Positions 7,851-17,244 of a stretch of DNA of 38,606 nucleotides are shown here, in pieces (within the stretch, counting starts at the first letter, position 1; each line of letters starts with the position of its first letter). The notes beneath the pieces are model-generated. The model did no database searches. It had not been told where the DNA came from and saw only the letters and a list, made by a program, of their open reading frames with translations. Source of the DNA: Candidatus Electrothrix gigas (GTDB lineage: Bacteria > Desulfobacterota > Desulfobulbia > Desulfobulbales > Desulfobulbaceae); NCBI GenBank assembly GCA_022766165.1, contig QYLO01000030.1, positions 1 to 38,606 of the forward strand, read 5' to 3'. Position numbers and translations under genes: made by a program.

Positions 7851-9524
7851 TTAGCGAAACGTAACCTGATAGAGAATATAGTTGAGATGGGTATGCTCTG
7901 CAAGCAAATGCTGCCTGTTAAGTTGATTCCAGAGTTGTTGTTGATGAGGTTCTGCGTTGTTGAGCCACTGCACCATAAGATCTGCTCGGATAAGCAGATG
8001 GGTTATTTTTTGCTGCTGAAATTTTTGCTGGAGCGTGGCAAGGCTTGCCTCTGGTTGTTGCAACCATGAGAGCAACCACTTTGTATTACTGTACTCTTCA
8101 AAGAGGTGTTCTCTTTGGAGGTAATATCCTCGGTTTCCCATGAAAAGGCAGAGAATTTTTGCGGACTCAGGCAGATGCGTATTGACATACTGCATGATCG
8201 GATATTCGGCAAGTTGCTTGCTCAGATATTGGTCTCGGTCTAAGCGACCTGTGATATAGCTGAGAGGATCAACCTCCTTGAACTGTTCCCGGATATAGTT
8301 GCCGTTCCAGAACAGGAGAAGCAGGACGATCAGTGACCAAGACAGTTGTGCAACCTTTCTGTTGAGATATTTTTCAGCCATTTTTTCCAGATTATTCAAC
8401 CCGTACATGGAAAGAATAACCAAACATGGCACCATTGGCACTAAGTAGCGAATACGTAATACACCGGTGTTAAAGGCATAGAGAAAGTAAAACAGACTGA
8501 AAGCAGCCAAGGCGATCTGTTCATTCCGTCTCTTTTTTTCAGCAGATCGAACAAAGGCAAGTAATGCCAGCACCAGGAGAAACGGATTAAGTCTGCCGTC
8601 AAAATAACGAGGATCACCGTCCTGTCCTTCAATGAAAATGCGCACTGGGAGCAGGAGAAGCTGCCAGATATTTTCTTTGTAGAGAATATAGCGTCTGGCA
8701 AAGACACCTTTGACTGGGCTGCTCTGTTTTGCCTCGTTCTTATCCTCTTCATCTGCAGGCTGTCGATGTTCTTCTTCGGCTGTCGTGACATTGCTGATGC
8801 GGCTGAAGAAACCGTTGTATAAGGGATAGATCGGATTGCCGGTCCAGGCAGCGTTTCTGATCAGCAGAGGAGAGGCGGCCAGCAGGGCCATGAGACAGAA
8901 AAGCACAGTCGCCTTCAGGGCCGGAACAGCAGTTCCTTTTTTTTGCGACTGCATTTTGATAAACAGCATCGGCACCATAAAGGTGAGAAGAAAGAACACC
9001 AGTAGGCCGTTGTATTTGGTCCCGATACATAGGCCGCAGCAAATACCCGCCAAGAGCAGATCCCGTCGTTGCTCTGTTTCTAACCAACGAAAGATCAGGA
9101 GCAGGGACGCTGTACTGAAGAATACTAAGCCCAGATCAACATATACGGTGATGGAAAGCTTGATAATGATGGGGATGCTGAGGAAGAAAACAACTCCCAG
9201 CCAAGCATAGGTGTCAGACAGCCTTTTTTTCAGGTGCTGATGCAGGAGCAGAGCAGTGGCAAAGGCGAAAGCTGCATGGATATATTTAGGAAGAATGTCG
9301 CTGCCCAACCATAAGGCCCATAGATAAAGCAGATCCAGATTCATGGGGTAGTATGAAAATTTCAGCTCAGGAATCTCGTAAATACCACCGTGCTGAAGGT
9401 AGAGCAGGGGAACCTGGAGATGATGGATCAGGGCATCCCGACTAAAGGGTGGGGTGTAGGCAAGCAGAGCAACACAGATAACAACAAGCGCAAGTGCTGC
9501 CTGAAGAAAGTGTTGCCTTTTCAT
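7851..9524 (-). CDS. GT39-like (GT-C) membrane glycosyltransferase
   Basis: The 557-residue polytopic protein has a long first loop after TM1 bearing the acidic motif TPPFSRDALIHHLQVPLLY, typical of GT-C enzymes that use polyprenyl-phosphate sugars (ArnT/PMT type). About ten hydrophobic segments follow, with a charged loop at about 245-265. The C-terminal 140 residues are soluble and probably periplasmic. Its ATG overlaps the stop of the VKOR-DsbA gene in an ATGA arrangement, so the two are translationally coupled. The sugar and the acceptor are unknown. Confidence 0.75.
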   Translation of the reverse strand: MKRQHFLQAALALVVICVALLAYTPPFSRDALIHHLQVPLLYLQHGGIYEIPELKFSYYPMNLDLLYLWALWLGSDILPKYIHAAFAFATALLLHQHLKKRLSDTYAWLGVVFFLSIPIIIKLSITVYVDLGLVFFSTASLLLIFRWLETEQRRDLLLAGICCGLCIGTKYNGLLVFFLLTFMVPMLFIKMQSQKKGTAVPALKATVLFCLMALLAASPLLIRNAAWTGNPIYPLYNGFFSRISNVTTAEEEHRQPADEEDKNEAKQSSPVKGVFARRYILYKENIWQLLLLPVRIFIEGQDGDPRYFDGRLNPFLLVLALLAFVRSAEKKRRNEQIALAAFSLFYFLYAFNTGVLRIRYLVPMVPCLVILSMYGLNNLEKMAEKYLNRKVAQLSWSLIVLLLLFWNGNYIREQFKEVDPLSYITGRLDRDQYLSKQLAEYPIMQYVNTHLPESAKILCLFMGNRGYYLQREHLFEEYSNTKWLLSWLQQPEASLATLQQKFQQQKITHLLIRADLMVQWLNNAEPHQQQLWNQLNRQHLLAEHTHLNYILYQVTFR

Positions 9525-10720
9525 TTTTCCGGCAGTTCGTTGATCTTTTTCAGAATCTCTGGCGGAATCTGTCCCTGATAGACTTTGCCGTCAATCAGAA
9601 AAGCTGGCGTGCCGGTTATCTTGAGTTGCATGCCTTCCCGAATATCCCGGCTCAACCATGCCTTGACGGCAGGATGGGTAAGGGCGGCAGCCAATTCATT
9701 GATGTTCAGGCCGGTTTTATCAGCTATCTCCTTGAGGGAAATTGTTTTAACCTTATCCCCTCTGTTACGGGCCATTGCATAAAGCAGGTCATTGGTCTGC
9801 CAGAACTTATCCCGCATTGCCGCCAAAATAGCAATTTTCGCCAGTTTACCCGAACCTTCATGAAAGGGTTCAGGCACAACTACCGAATTGACTTCATGAT
9901 CCAAAGGATAATGCCGATGAACAAGGCGGAGTGTATCCGGGTGCGCCGCCAAAAAATTTCGTAAGAGAAAATACATCTTGCTGCACTGGAAGCATTGGTA
10001 ATCGGAAAATTGGGCAATGGTCAGCATAGGTTCTTCCGCACCGATCCACGGATGCCCATCTTCTGTCAGGCCATGAGATAGACTGCTAATGTCGACAGCA
10101 GTCTCAGCAGAGGAAAGCAGCCAGTAGCGGGGCATGAGACCGTAGAGCAGTAGCAGACTGATGGCAAAGGCACCTGCGGCGATGCTGTAATTACGCAGCG
10201 CGCCTTTTACGTCGAACTCGGAACTGACATTGGCGACATCGCCCCCCCTTTTTTCCATTGCTTCTTTGCACCGCCGTTGTCCGAGCCAGCAGATATAGGT
10301 CAGGCCGAAGGTGACCGTGTAGGTGGCAAGGCAGACCAAGCAGAGGGATTTGATCTTCCAGAGCGCAATACCTGCCAGTCCCAGCGTGACTGCTGAGGAA
10401 ATGGACATGACCAGCAGCCACCTGCGCCATACGGCAAGACTGTAGCGATTTTCAGTCAGCAGGATCAGGAGAAAGAAGAGATAAAAGAGAACGCCCCACC
10501 AAGCAACCGGAATGTTGAACATGATCGACCAAGGACTCTGGGCAACCGTGTCACAGTTGATTGCTTTACTGATGGCGCAGAAGCTGCTGTAGAGCGGATC
10601 GGTGTAGTTCTGATAGTGGCTGTGAGCCGAGTAAAGGGCTATCAGGAGACCGGCAGCTGCGAAGAACAGGGCGGCCAGCCAGTAGCGAAAAATGATGTTG
10701 GGGTGTTTGATCGTATGCAT
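9521..10720 (-). CDS. Vitamin K epoxide reductase / DsbA-like thioredoxin fusion
   Basis: The 399-residue membrane protein joins a VKOR domain (about 10-150) to a DsbA/DsbG-like thioredoxin domain (about 225-399). VKOR cysteines are visible: the loop pair Cys48 and Cys56, and the active CLVC pair Cys127 and Cys130. The thioredoxin CxxC is CFQC (Cys243, Cys246) within FSDYQCFQCSKMY, and a cis-Pro loop follows at TGTPAFLID. Such fusions re-oxidise their own thiol oxidase domain using quinone and form disulfides in exported proteins. It is coupled to the GT39-like gene downstream through an ATGA overlap. The two-Cys pilin encoded at 25847-26287 could be a client, but that is inference. Confidence 0.88.
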   Translation of the reverse strand: MHTIKHPNIIFRYWLAALFFAAAGLLIALYSAHSHYQNYTDPLYSSFCAISKAINCDTVAQSPWSIMFNIPVAWWGVLFYLFFLLILLTENRYSLAVWRRWLLVMSISSAVTLGLAGIALWKIKSLCLVCLATYTVTFGLTYICWLGQRRCKEAMEKRGGDVANVSSEFDVKGALRNYSIAAGAFAISLLLLYGLMPRYWLLSSAETAVDISSLSHGLTEDGHPWIGAEEPMLTIAQFSDYQCFQCSKMYFLLRNFLAAHPDTLRLVHRHYPLDHEVNSVVVPEPFHEGSGKLAKIAILAAMRDKFWQTNDLLYAMARNRGDKVKTISLKEIADKTGLNINELAAALTHPAVKAWLSRDIREGMQLKITGTPAFLIDGKVYQGQIPPEILKKINELPEK

Positions 10721-10735
10721 TTTACTGCCGAGAGG

Positions 10736-11758
10736 TTAGTTGTTGCCTGATGGTGTCTCTTGGTTTAATATCTTGTTTATGTTGAGTATTTTGTAAGAGA
10801 TAGAGCCAAGTAAAAAAATTTCAATTAATGATGCGAGTCTGATAATGGCTGCGACGATCAATCCGTCCGAAAAGCTTCCTCCAATCAGACCGGAAGATAC
10901 AGTGATGATGAGTTCCTGAATGCCTATATTTCCTGGTAGAAGGTTCACGAAGCTCTGTAGAGAGAAAAATAAATTGATAATAATAAGTTGAGAGATATTC
11001 AAATGAATATTAACTGCAAGAAATCCCCAATAAAGCATCCCAAGTATGATGAAATAGTTTAAAAAAGTGCATATGAAAATTTTTATAGCGATATTTTTAT
11101 TTGAACCCAATTGAATAAAACCTTGAAGCAAGGAAATTGCAAAAAAAGGAATTTTCGTTTTTGTATTTTTGGGATTTAATGATTTATCATATATTTTAGA
11201 AATTAAAAGTTTAAAAAGGGAAATTCCTATAGCAGGAACGCTAAACATAAATATAATAAATAAATCAAGAAGGGGGATTGGGGAATTTGTTGAAAATTTA
11301 TTGATTATAATTTCGTTAGTGTTGTTTAATGTTTTAATAAAAGATAAAAGAGTACCGGTTAAGAAAAAAATAGTAAGATATGCAATAAAAGTTGTGAATA
11401 AAAGCAAAGTAAAATTTTTTGAGATTTCAAAGCTATATTTTTTTTTTAAGTAAAACGCTTTTACCATTGTCCCACTTTTAGCTGGAAAAATAAGATTAGC
11501 GAGAGAATTCACAAATCCAAGAGGAATCCACTCGTGCCAATGAAGTTTCAAGCCAACATATTGGATTAAAGACATGTTTAAGTAGCTATTAATGAGACTT
11601 GATAAAAATATAAGAATAAATTGAGGGAGAAAGTATATATAGCCTACTTCATTGGCTGTTTTGAGGAGTTCCTTACCTTCCTTGAAAGAATGCAAAAGCC
11701 ACGATATTATAAATAGTGATAAAAGAAAATAGCCTATTTTTATAAATTTCGATTTCAT
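10736..11758 (-). CDS. LPG-synthase-like transmembrane protein (flippase-like, UPF0104)
   Basis: This 340-residue polytopic protein has about eight hydrophobic segments and resembles the lysylphosphatidylglycerol synthase/AglD transmembrane domain. Family-like features are the region HEWIPLGFVNSLANLIFPAKSG, with the following KAFYLKKKYSF, and NLLPGNIGIQELIITVSSGL near residue 285. No aminoacyl-transferase domain is attached. Homologues next to glycosyltransferases are thought to move lipid-linked sugars, but the activity is not proven. The gene is very AT-rich compared with the VKOR gene 15 bases downstream, a sharp change in composition. Confidence 0.75.
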   Translation of the reverse strand: MKSKFIKIGYFLLSLFIISWLLHSFKEGKELLKTANEVGYIYFLPQFILIFLSSLINSYLNMSLIQYVGLKLHWHEWIPLGFVNSLANLIFPAKSGTMVKAFYLKKKYSFEISKNFTLLLFTTFIAYLTIFFLTGTLLSFIKTLNNTNEIIINKFSTNSPIPLLDLFIIFMFSVPAIGISLFKLLISKIYDKSLNPKNTKTKIPFFAISLLQGFIQLGSNKNIAIKIFICTFLNYFIILGMLYWGFLAVNIHLNISQLIIINLFFSLQSFVNLLPGNIGIQELIITVSSGLIGGSFSDGLIVAAIIRLASLIEIFLLGSISYKILNINKILNQETPSGNN

Positions 11759-11809
11759 AAAATTTTTTATAAAATATAATTAGATAACTGTCTGATTATA
11801 TTATGGCAT

Positions 11810-13171
11810 TTAACCATTGTTAGAAGAAGATATAATGCCAGTTGTATAGAATCTTCTTTTGAAGTAAGAGGTTAGCATGTTGAAAGTATATAATGCAGAA
11901 AGATATAACTCAGGACGTAATGGAATCGAATATCTTGGCCAGGGAGCGAAAACAGTATGAAGGATAGTGTAGTAAGATATTGTAATAAAAATAAAAATAA
12001 TCAATAGGTGGGGTTTCTTTTTATTAATATGATCATTAATTAGAATTAGAACCCCAATAAATGCAGCTATTAAAATAATAGGATGGAAGTACTTCATCAA
12101 CAATTTTAATAAATTTGCTGATGGATGAATATGATAAAAAGAAATTTTAACAGGGTATACATATATGTCACCTTGTCCCTGTAAAATATTCCAACTCCAA
12201 AGATAGTATGGTTTTTCTAAAAAATACCAACTTAAATATCTGACAGGTCTTTCTTGAAATCTACTGAATAAAATTTTTGAAAAATTTTTGAAAGTAGAGC
12301 CGAAGACGGGTTGCATCGGATCTTCTCTGTACGGGAAATATTTAAATTTTTCACTTTGATATATAAAGTCAGGGTATGCTCCATGGCTCATATTCGCAAT
12401 TGCTCTACTACTTCCTCTTGCTATTTCTGGTCCGAGATTATGACTGCGCCATATCCAGAAAGCAGGAAACGATAAAAAAATAACTAAATATACAAATAGA
12501 TTTCCCCATTTTTTTTTTGAGATATTTATACGTTGCACATAATAAATGCTGTAAATTAAAATTATAACGAACAAAAACGGAAGAAATAAAGCTGTTTCGT
12601 TTGTCAAATAAGTAAATCCGAATAATAAACCTGATAAAATAAAATAAAATAAATGCCCTTTTTTTAATGATAAATAAAATGTAATGATTGAAAATAGTAA
12701 GATGAAGCTAAAAAGCGTTTCTGTTAAGAAGTAACTTGTCATAGATATAAGATGGGGACTTATGGCTACCAAAGTAGCTGCCAAAAGTGCCCAGAATCGT
12801 GAAAGAAAGTGTATTCCAATAAGAAAAGTTAACGGAACCAACAAGGAGCTTATAATGGTTTGGATATAAAGAGTAATAGGGTAAAAAAAGTTTTTTCCGC
12901 CTATCATAAATGCTAAAGATATAAGCATAGGATAGCCAGGCGACCTTAAAGAATCTGGAGATGGTTCTGAAGATAATTCTTTTGAAAAAACTCCATGAGA
13001 ATATATATTATATCCATAGGTTACATATTGCTTAGCATCAGTTCTGATAGGAGCATGAATTACTGTTTGTTCAACATATTTAACACGTAAGAATAACGCT
13101 GTAATAGTAATAAGGCATACTATTAATACGGTGAGTCTTTTGGAATGTATCACCTGATAGGAATCTTGCAT
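11810..13171 (-). CDS. GT39-like (GT-C) membrane glycosyltransferase
   Basis: About 453 residues from the ATG at 13169-13171. The frame is open further upstream to a TTG at 13204, but that start has no Shine-Dalgarno. After TM1 comes the acidic motif IRTDAKQYVTYGYNIY and then LRSPGYPMLISLAF, a pattern typical of ArnT/PMT-like glycosyltransferases. About ten hydrophobic segments follow, with one large periplasmic loop (about 255-345). It lies 51 bases upstream of the LPG-synthase-like gene in the AT-rich part of the cluster. Substrate unknown. Confidence 0.75.
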   Translation of the reverse strand: MQDSYQVIHSKRLTVLIVCLITITALFLRVKYVEQTVIHAPIRTDAKQYVTYGYNIYSHGVFSKELSSEPSPDSLRSPGYPMLISLAFMIGGKNFFYPITLYIQTIISSLLVPLTFLIGIHFLSRFWALLAATLVAISPHLISMTSYFLTETLFSFILLFSIITFYLSLKKGHLFYFILSGLLFGFTYLTNETALFLPFLFVIILIYSIYYVQRINISKKKWGNLFVYLVIFLSFPAFWIWRSHNLGPEIARGSSRAIANMSHGAYPDFIYQSEKFKYFPYREDPMQPVFGSTFKNFSKILFSRFQERPVRYLSWYFLEKPYYLWSWNILQGQGDIYVYPVKISFYHIHPSANLLKLLMKYFHPIILIAAFIGVLILINDHINKKKPHLLIIFIFITISYYTILHTVFAPWPRYSIPLRPELYLSALYTFNMLTSYFKRRFYTTGIISSSNNG

Positions 13172-13532
13172 ATCCGTTTTTTTGTTTTTTAAATATATTG
13201 ACAAGTCAAGCTGCTAAACAAGGAGTATCGCCTGAATAGGTCATCGTGTTACTTTAAGGTTGAGTTAGCTGGCAACAATTGCAAACAGATATAGTTGTCC
13301 AACTTTGGTTTTTCTGGCATGATTTATGCTATTAACCCCATCTAAGGATAACATCAACTAATTTTTCGTATTTTTAAAGTATTATGCAATATTACTAACA
13401 ATTCAAGAAAGATAAGCTGCATTTGCAAACAGCCGCATGACAAATAGTGTGCCAGAAAAACCTAAGTTGGAGCAGTATACCTAAAGAGCGTACTCTATTT
13501 TTTCCTCTCTTCAATACGTCATTCTTTGCTCT
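13172..13532. other. Intergenic region holding a terminal-inverted-repeat element
   Basis: No gene is seen between the GT2 and the GT39-like genes apart from the short alternative 5' extension of the latter. The main structure is the inverted-repeat pair at 13290-13319 and 13450-13479. Confidence 0.5.
13290..13479. repeat. 190-bp MITE-like element with imperfect terminal inverted repeats
   Basis: The left end (core GTCCAACTTTGGTTTTTCTG, from 13297) recurs in reverse complement at the right end (core CCAGAAAAACCTAAGTTGG), with only scattered mismatches over 30 bases. Both ends start at TATA. The interior is non-coding. It resembles a small non-autonomous element or an IS remnant; the target duplication is unclear. 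Confidence 0.5.
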
Positions 13533-14189
13533 TTAGAAAAAGTGATGGATGGCAAGGAGGTCTGTCCTTATTAAAAACAATCTTTTCATAACCAAATGAT
13601 CCTGTGCTAGTCGCGCTATTTTTGCCGTCATTTCAGGTTCAATACCAAAACGATTTTCCTCTAACTCAATTTTGTCAATCACCTCTTTTTTAAAAACCTT
13701 ATAGCAGGTTTCCATATCAGTCAAGTTGAGATTGGAGCATGTGTTGGATAAAAAAGTTAAAAAACGATTCCCAACCATATGCCAAAAATAAAGAACTCTA
13801 TGCGCACCTGAACCAACAAATCGTGACCCATATACCACATCTGCCTTACCATCCAAGATGGGCTTCAGCAGTTTCGGGTATTCGGCAGGGTCGTACTCCA
13901 GATCTGCATCCTGGATCAGAATAATATCCCCTGTCGCTTTGGCAAATCCAGAACGCAATGCGGCTCCTTTCCCTTGATTTTTTTCATGGAAAACTTTCAC
14001 AAAATTTGTATGAGAAAGTTGCTCAATAACTTGCCTTGTTCCATCGGTCGAGGCATCATCAATAACGATAATTTCCTTTACCAGAGGGAGGTTAACAGCT
14101 AAAACTGCATTAATAATTTTATCAAGAGTCTTTTCTTCATTGTATATTGGAATGATAATAGATAGTGTGTTGTATTCTTTTGTAATCAT
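13533..14189 (-). CDS. GT2 family glycosyltransferase, C-terminus apparently truncated
   Basis: 218 residues of the DPM1/GtrB-like class. The N-terminal [17 protein letters not shown] and [14 protein letters not shown] are the nucleotide-binding parts. [20 protein letters not shown] leads to the DAD motif (QDADLEYDP). [20 protein letters not shown] and [12 protein letters not shown] follow. Relatives continue after the [15 protein letters not shown] stretch with a RIYEVPISY...GKKI.W.DG.RA tail. Here the match stops after about residue 197 and about 20 unrelated residues follow before TAA, probably from an indel or rearrangement. Relatives transfer a sugar to polyprenyl phosphate, which would feed GT-C enzymes like those nearby. 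Activity of the shortened form is uncertain. Confidence 0.8.
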   Translation of the reverse strand: MITKEYNTLSIIIPIYNEEKTLDKIINAVLAVNLPLVKEIIVIDDASTDGTRQVIEQLSHTNFVKVFHEKNQGKGAALRSGFAKATGDIILIQDADLEYDPAEYPKLLKPILDGKADVVYGSRFVGSGAHRVLYFWHMVGNRFLTFLSNTCSNLNLTDMETCYKVFKKEVIDKIELEENRFGIEPEMTAKIARLAQDHLVMKRLFLIRTDLLAIHHFF

Positions 14190-14208
14190 TAAAAGTATTT
14201 CAAAAGTA

Positions 14209-14901
14209 TTAGAGGTTAGGCACCCTGTTTTTAATTGCCTCTATGAATATCCGAGCTTTAAAATATCTTCCTATGACTGGAATAAAAGATATGGGGTGAA
14301 AAAGTCTTAGAATATTGTAGTGTGGAATTAGGTTTGTTTTATTAATTTCAAAGCCAGCATTTTTCAATAATTTACAATTGTCATAAATATTTCTAACAGC
14401 AATATGTTCTGGAAATTGCTTGACGATAAAGTCTTTACTCTTCATTTTTTCCAGGAAAAAATCTGCATTAGGAGTATGAATATATAGCATACCTCCATTT
14501 TTTAAAGAAGAATGTATTGCTATTAAAATATTAACCCACTCTTTATCGTAGATATGCTCTGATAAATCCATAGCAAATGCTAAATCATAAACTTCTTTGT
14601 TTTTTGAACAAAATTCTGAAATATCTGCACATATAAACTCTGCATTGGAGGTTGAGCTATATTCTTTTATTGCCGCTTTAATAAATTCTTCGGAAAAATC
14701 AATACCTGTATAGCTATCAACTTTATTTGAAAGCAAGGTAAATAACATTCCATTACCACATCCAAAATCAACGACTTTGTATTCCGGAGACAATGGAACT
14801 GAGTTAATAAGGCGTTCTAATCTCAATTTAGATTGGTTAGTTACAAATGAATCAACATATTTTTTTCCGTGTAATTTTTTGAGTTCCTCTTTAGATAACA
14901 T
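14209..14901 (-). CDS. Class I SAM-dependent methyltransferase
   Basis: About 230 residues from the ATG at 14899-14901. This start is preferred over an upstream TTG because GAGG lies nine bases before it. The SAM-binding motif is [17 protein letters not shown] (about 41-57). [12 protein letters not shown] is the acidic motif II, and [15 protein letters not shown] is the post-motif. The acceptor is unknown; glycan methylation is suggested only by the neighbours. It lies 19 bases upstream of the GT2 gene and is probably cotranscribed with it. Confidence 0.82.
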   Translation of the reverse strand: MLSKEELKKLHGKKYVDSFVTNQSKLRLERLINSVPLSPEYKVVDFGCGNGMLFTLLSNKVDSYTGIDFSEEFIKAAIKEYSSTSNAEFICADISEFCSKNKEVYDLAFAMDLSEHIYDKEWVNILIAIHSSLKNGGMLYIHTPNADFFLEKMKSKDFIVKQFPEHIAVRNIYDNCKLLKNAGFEINKTNLIPHYNILRLFHPISFIPVIGRYFKARIFIEAIKNRVPNL

Positions 14902-14987
14902 ATAGAATATCCTCAATTGTTCTCCAATGCCGACCTGGTACCATCGCCACTTGGCCCCAGAATAAAAAATGTAGAAGATTGGCTTTA

Positions 14988-15199
14988 ACTTGATGATCCA
15001 TTTTTTATTTGTTTACTTTTAACATTTTGAATTTTAAAGGAATTCTCATGAGGACACATTTAACGTTCTTGTGGACACTCGCATGGTCAGAAAGTGGCAG
15101 AAGAAATTAACATGCTTATTTTAATGGATATTTAGATATTCCCTTGCAGGGGTAATTTCTTTAAAACTCAGTCAACTATAAAAAACTGGATCATTGAGT
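14988..15199 (-). mobile_element. 212-bp MITE-like element, copy 2
   Basis: Same length as copy 1 at 2056-2267 and alignable to it without gaps. The ends are ACTTGATGATCCA and, at the right, GGATCATTGAGT. TTA is duplicated at 14985-14987 and 15200-15202. It sits between the methyltransferase and 2-epimerase genes and lengthens their gap to about 350 bp. The strand is nominal. Confidence 0.8.
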
Positions 15200-15248
15200 T
15201 TAAGTGACAACATGACGAATCATGAGTTAATCCATTTTGTTGCCATTA

Positions 15249-16355
15249 TCATAGTTTTTCATCAATCTGCTCTACAAATGGCAGGCACTGTTGAGTAATT
15301 AATTGACAGGGTGATTTTGTCTGTGGTTTGAACGTATGACGATACTTATCGACATTATTTAAAAAGTCATCAATCATTTGTGGATTATAGTAGCTCAGGA
15401 CACAATTTTTTCCTAATCCTTCTTTGCGTTCCGTGGATTGGCGTAACAGAATTACTGGCTTTCCGAGATAATAACACTCTTCTTGATTACTGCCGCCGTC
15501 ACTAACCACAAAATGAGCACCGTATAGTAGCTTGATAAAACGAAAATAATCATAACGTGGACGCAATTCGATCCGTGAGTTGCCCGCAAGTCGCTGGTAA
15601 TAGCCAAATTTTTTAAGGTTTATTTCTGTTGGTTTATGGAGGATAAACAAAAGCGGGCAGCTTGTTGCAATCTGTTCAATTAAATTTACTAAGCGAGCCA
15701 ATGCATCCGCTTTGTATATATTCTCGTAACGGTGGAGGGTGGCGACAGCATAGGTATACAAAGGAATGTCCACATCCGTGATACGTTCAATTGATGGCAA
15801 GGCAATTTGCAGAGATTCATGTAATGTATTAAAAGCAGTGTTTATTTTTAAACCCTTTTCCTTGGTTAAATTTTTTACGGCCCATTCACCTGGGCAGAAA
15901 TAATAATCACTGAGTTTAAAAGTCAAAAGACGTGTAATTTCTTCAGGAAAGGGATGAAAAAAATTGAACGAACGCAGTCCAGACTCGACATGACCGATCT
16001 TGAGTTTGGCAAATTTACCCATTAGTGCTCCGAGCAGAGTGGAAAATGTATCTCCATGTACTAGGACAATGCTGTTTCTTCTATTGCCAGGGAAAACTTT
16101 TTGTCTATTCCAAAATGTTTGCCATAAGAGCTTTGCACCCCAAACTGCCATTTGTTTGATTGAAGTGATGTCAGGCCCGTTGTATAGTAAGATATCTGGA
16201 GTCCGTAAATTAAAATTAGAAAGAATATCATCAATGGTTTCCTTATGTTGGCCAGTGGAAATATAATGATAAGCAATACCGTGATAATTAAAATACGCTA
16301 GTAAAGGTGCCATTTTGATAAGTTGTGCTTTTGTTCCGATAATGACATGGATCAT
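15249..16355 (-). CDS. UDP-N-acetylglucosamine 2-epimerase (WecB-like)
   Basis: The 368-residue protein has the epimerase fold. The N-terminal MIHVIIGTKAQLIKMAPL is a variant of the family's GTRPE.IKM.P start. The central motif is VLVHGDTFSTLLGAL followed by IGHVESGLRSF, and then PFPEEITRLLTFKLSDYYF. The C-terminal VSDGGSNQEECYYLGKPVI contains the Gly and Glu residues that bind UDP. The enzyme interconverts UDP-GlcNAc and UDP-ManNAc for surface glycans. It has K where the usual motif has R and lacks the PE pair (GTKAQ, not GTRPE), so a related substrate is possible. It lies in the AT-rich cluster. Confidence 0.85.
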   Translation of the reverse strand: MIHVIIGTKAQLIKMAPLLAYFNYHGIAYHYISTGQHKETIDDILSNFNLRTPDILLYNGPDITSIKQMAVWGAKLLWQTFWNRQKVFPGNRRNSIVLVHGDTFSTLLGALMGKFAKLKIGHVESGLRSFNFFHPFPEEITRLLTFKLSDYYFCPGEWAVKNLTKEKGLKINTAFNTLHESLQIALPSIERITDVDIPLYTYAVATLHRYENIYKADALARLVNLIEQIATSCPLLFILHKPTEINLKKFGYYQRLAGNSRIELRPRYDYFRFIKLLYGAHFVVSDGGSNQEECYYLGKPVILLRQSTERKEGLGKNCVLSYYNPQMIDDFLNNVDKYRHTFKPQTKSPCQLITQQCLPFVEQIDEKL

Positions 16356-16476
16356 GATATATGACTGTAATATTGATTGCTATGCAAAAAACGCTATGTA
16401 GTTAACTTTATCAGGTTATAGATTTTTTTTATAAAGCCTTGCTGGTTGATACTGTCGTCGCTTATAGCGAGGTCGT

Positions 16477-17244
16477 CTATTCCTTTTCAAGAACTATTGC
16501 AGCAAACATAGCAATATGTTTCCTTATAGGCTTAAGTAACAGCTCTATCCTACGAAAAAACGGATAAGTCCAGTCGGGTACCAGTGTTTTCATGGAAACA
16601 CCTCCTGATAACAGATAGACAAAGGGCCAGTCCCGATTAATTGTATTAATTTTCAATTCGTTGTACTTGTTAAGGAATAAGTCTCTGTCCCGTTTGAAAA
16701 CAATCCAAGGCAAAGCGAGATTAGCACCTGATAATGGGCCTGTGTCAGGAAAACTCCATTGTTTACTTTCTGATAAACAAGGTTCATGATGCAACTTATT
16801 GTAAATAACTGCTGACCACGCGCTGATCCATGGCTCTACCATAATAATTTTCCCTTTTTCATTGAGGCATCGTATGCTTTCTTGTAAAAATTTGTCCACA
16901 TCATTTATGTGATGAAAAACATCGACCATAACAATTGCATCAAGTGAACAGGTTGAAAATGGAAGTTCTTTAGCATCAAGAAGAAGGTGAACGTCTTTGG
17001 TGAGCTGGATATCAGATGTAATTATATTTGGAATAAATGTATTGAGATAACCACCTCCTGAACCGAGTTCAAGAATTTTTCCTTCTGAATGGTTAGGGAG
17101 ATGTAGAATAATAGTTTGATACCATTCATTATAAAGTTTCTGTAAAAACGGTTTGCTGCGGATTATATGACGATGGACTGAAGGCGCATCAGGTGAATCA
17201 AGGTCAAGATTTTTTGCCAAAGGATGTTGAAGAAAATTTTTCAT
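16477..17244 (-). CDS. Class I SAM-dependent methyltransferase
   Basis: 255 residues with motif I GKILELGSGGGYLNTF (about 55-70). It then has DAKELPFSTCSLDAIVMVDV, typical of Methyltransf_11 enzymes, and VFHHINDVDKFLQESIRCL. The start codon follows directly after the stop of the methyltransferase-GT2 fusion, so translational coupling is likely; no clear Shine-Dalgarno is seen. The C-terminal region (after about 170) is specific and resembles sugar or quinone methyltransferases only weakly. The substrate is unknown. Confidence 0.8.
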   Translation of the reverse strand: MKNFLQHPLAKNLDLDSPDAPSVHRHIIRSKPFLQKLYNEWYQTIILHLPNHSEGKILELGSGGGYLNTFIPNIITSDIQLTKDVHLLLDAKELPFSTCSLDAIVMVDVFHHINDVDKFLQESIRCLNEKGKIIMVEPWISAWSAVIYNKLHHEPCLSESKQWSFPDTGPLSGANLALPWIVFKRDRDLFLNKYNELKINTINRDWPFVYLLSGGVSMKTLVPDWTYPFFRRIELLLKPIRKHIAMFAAIVLEKE

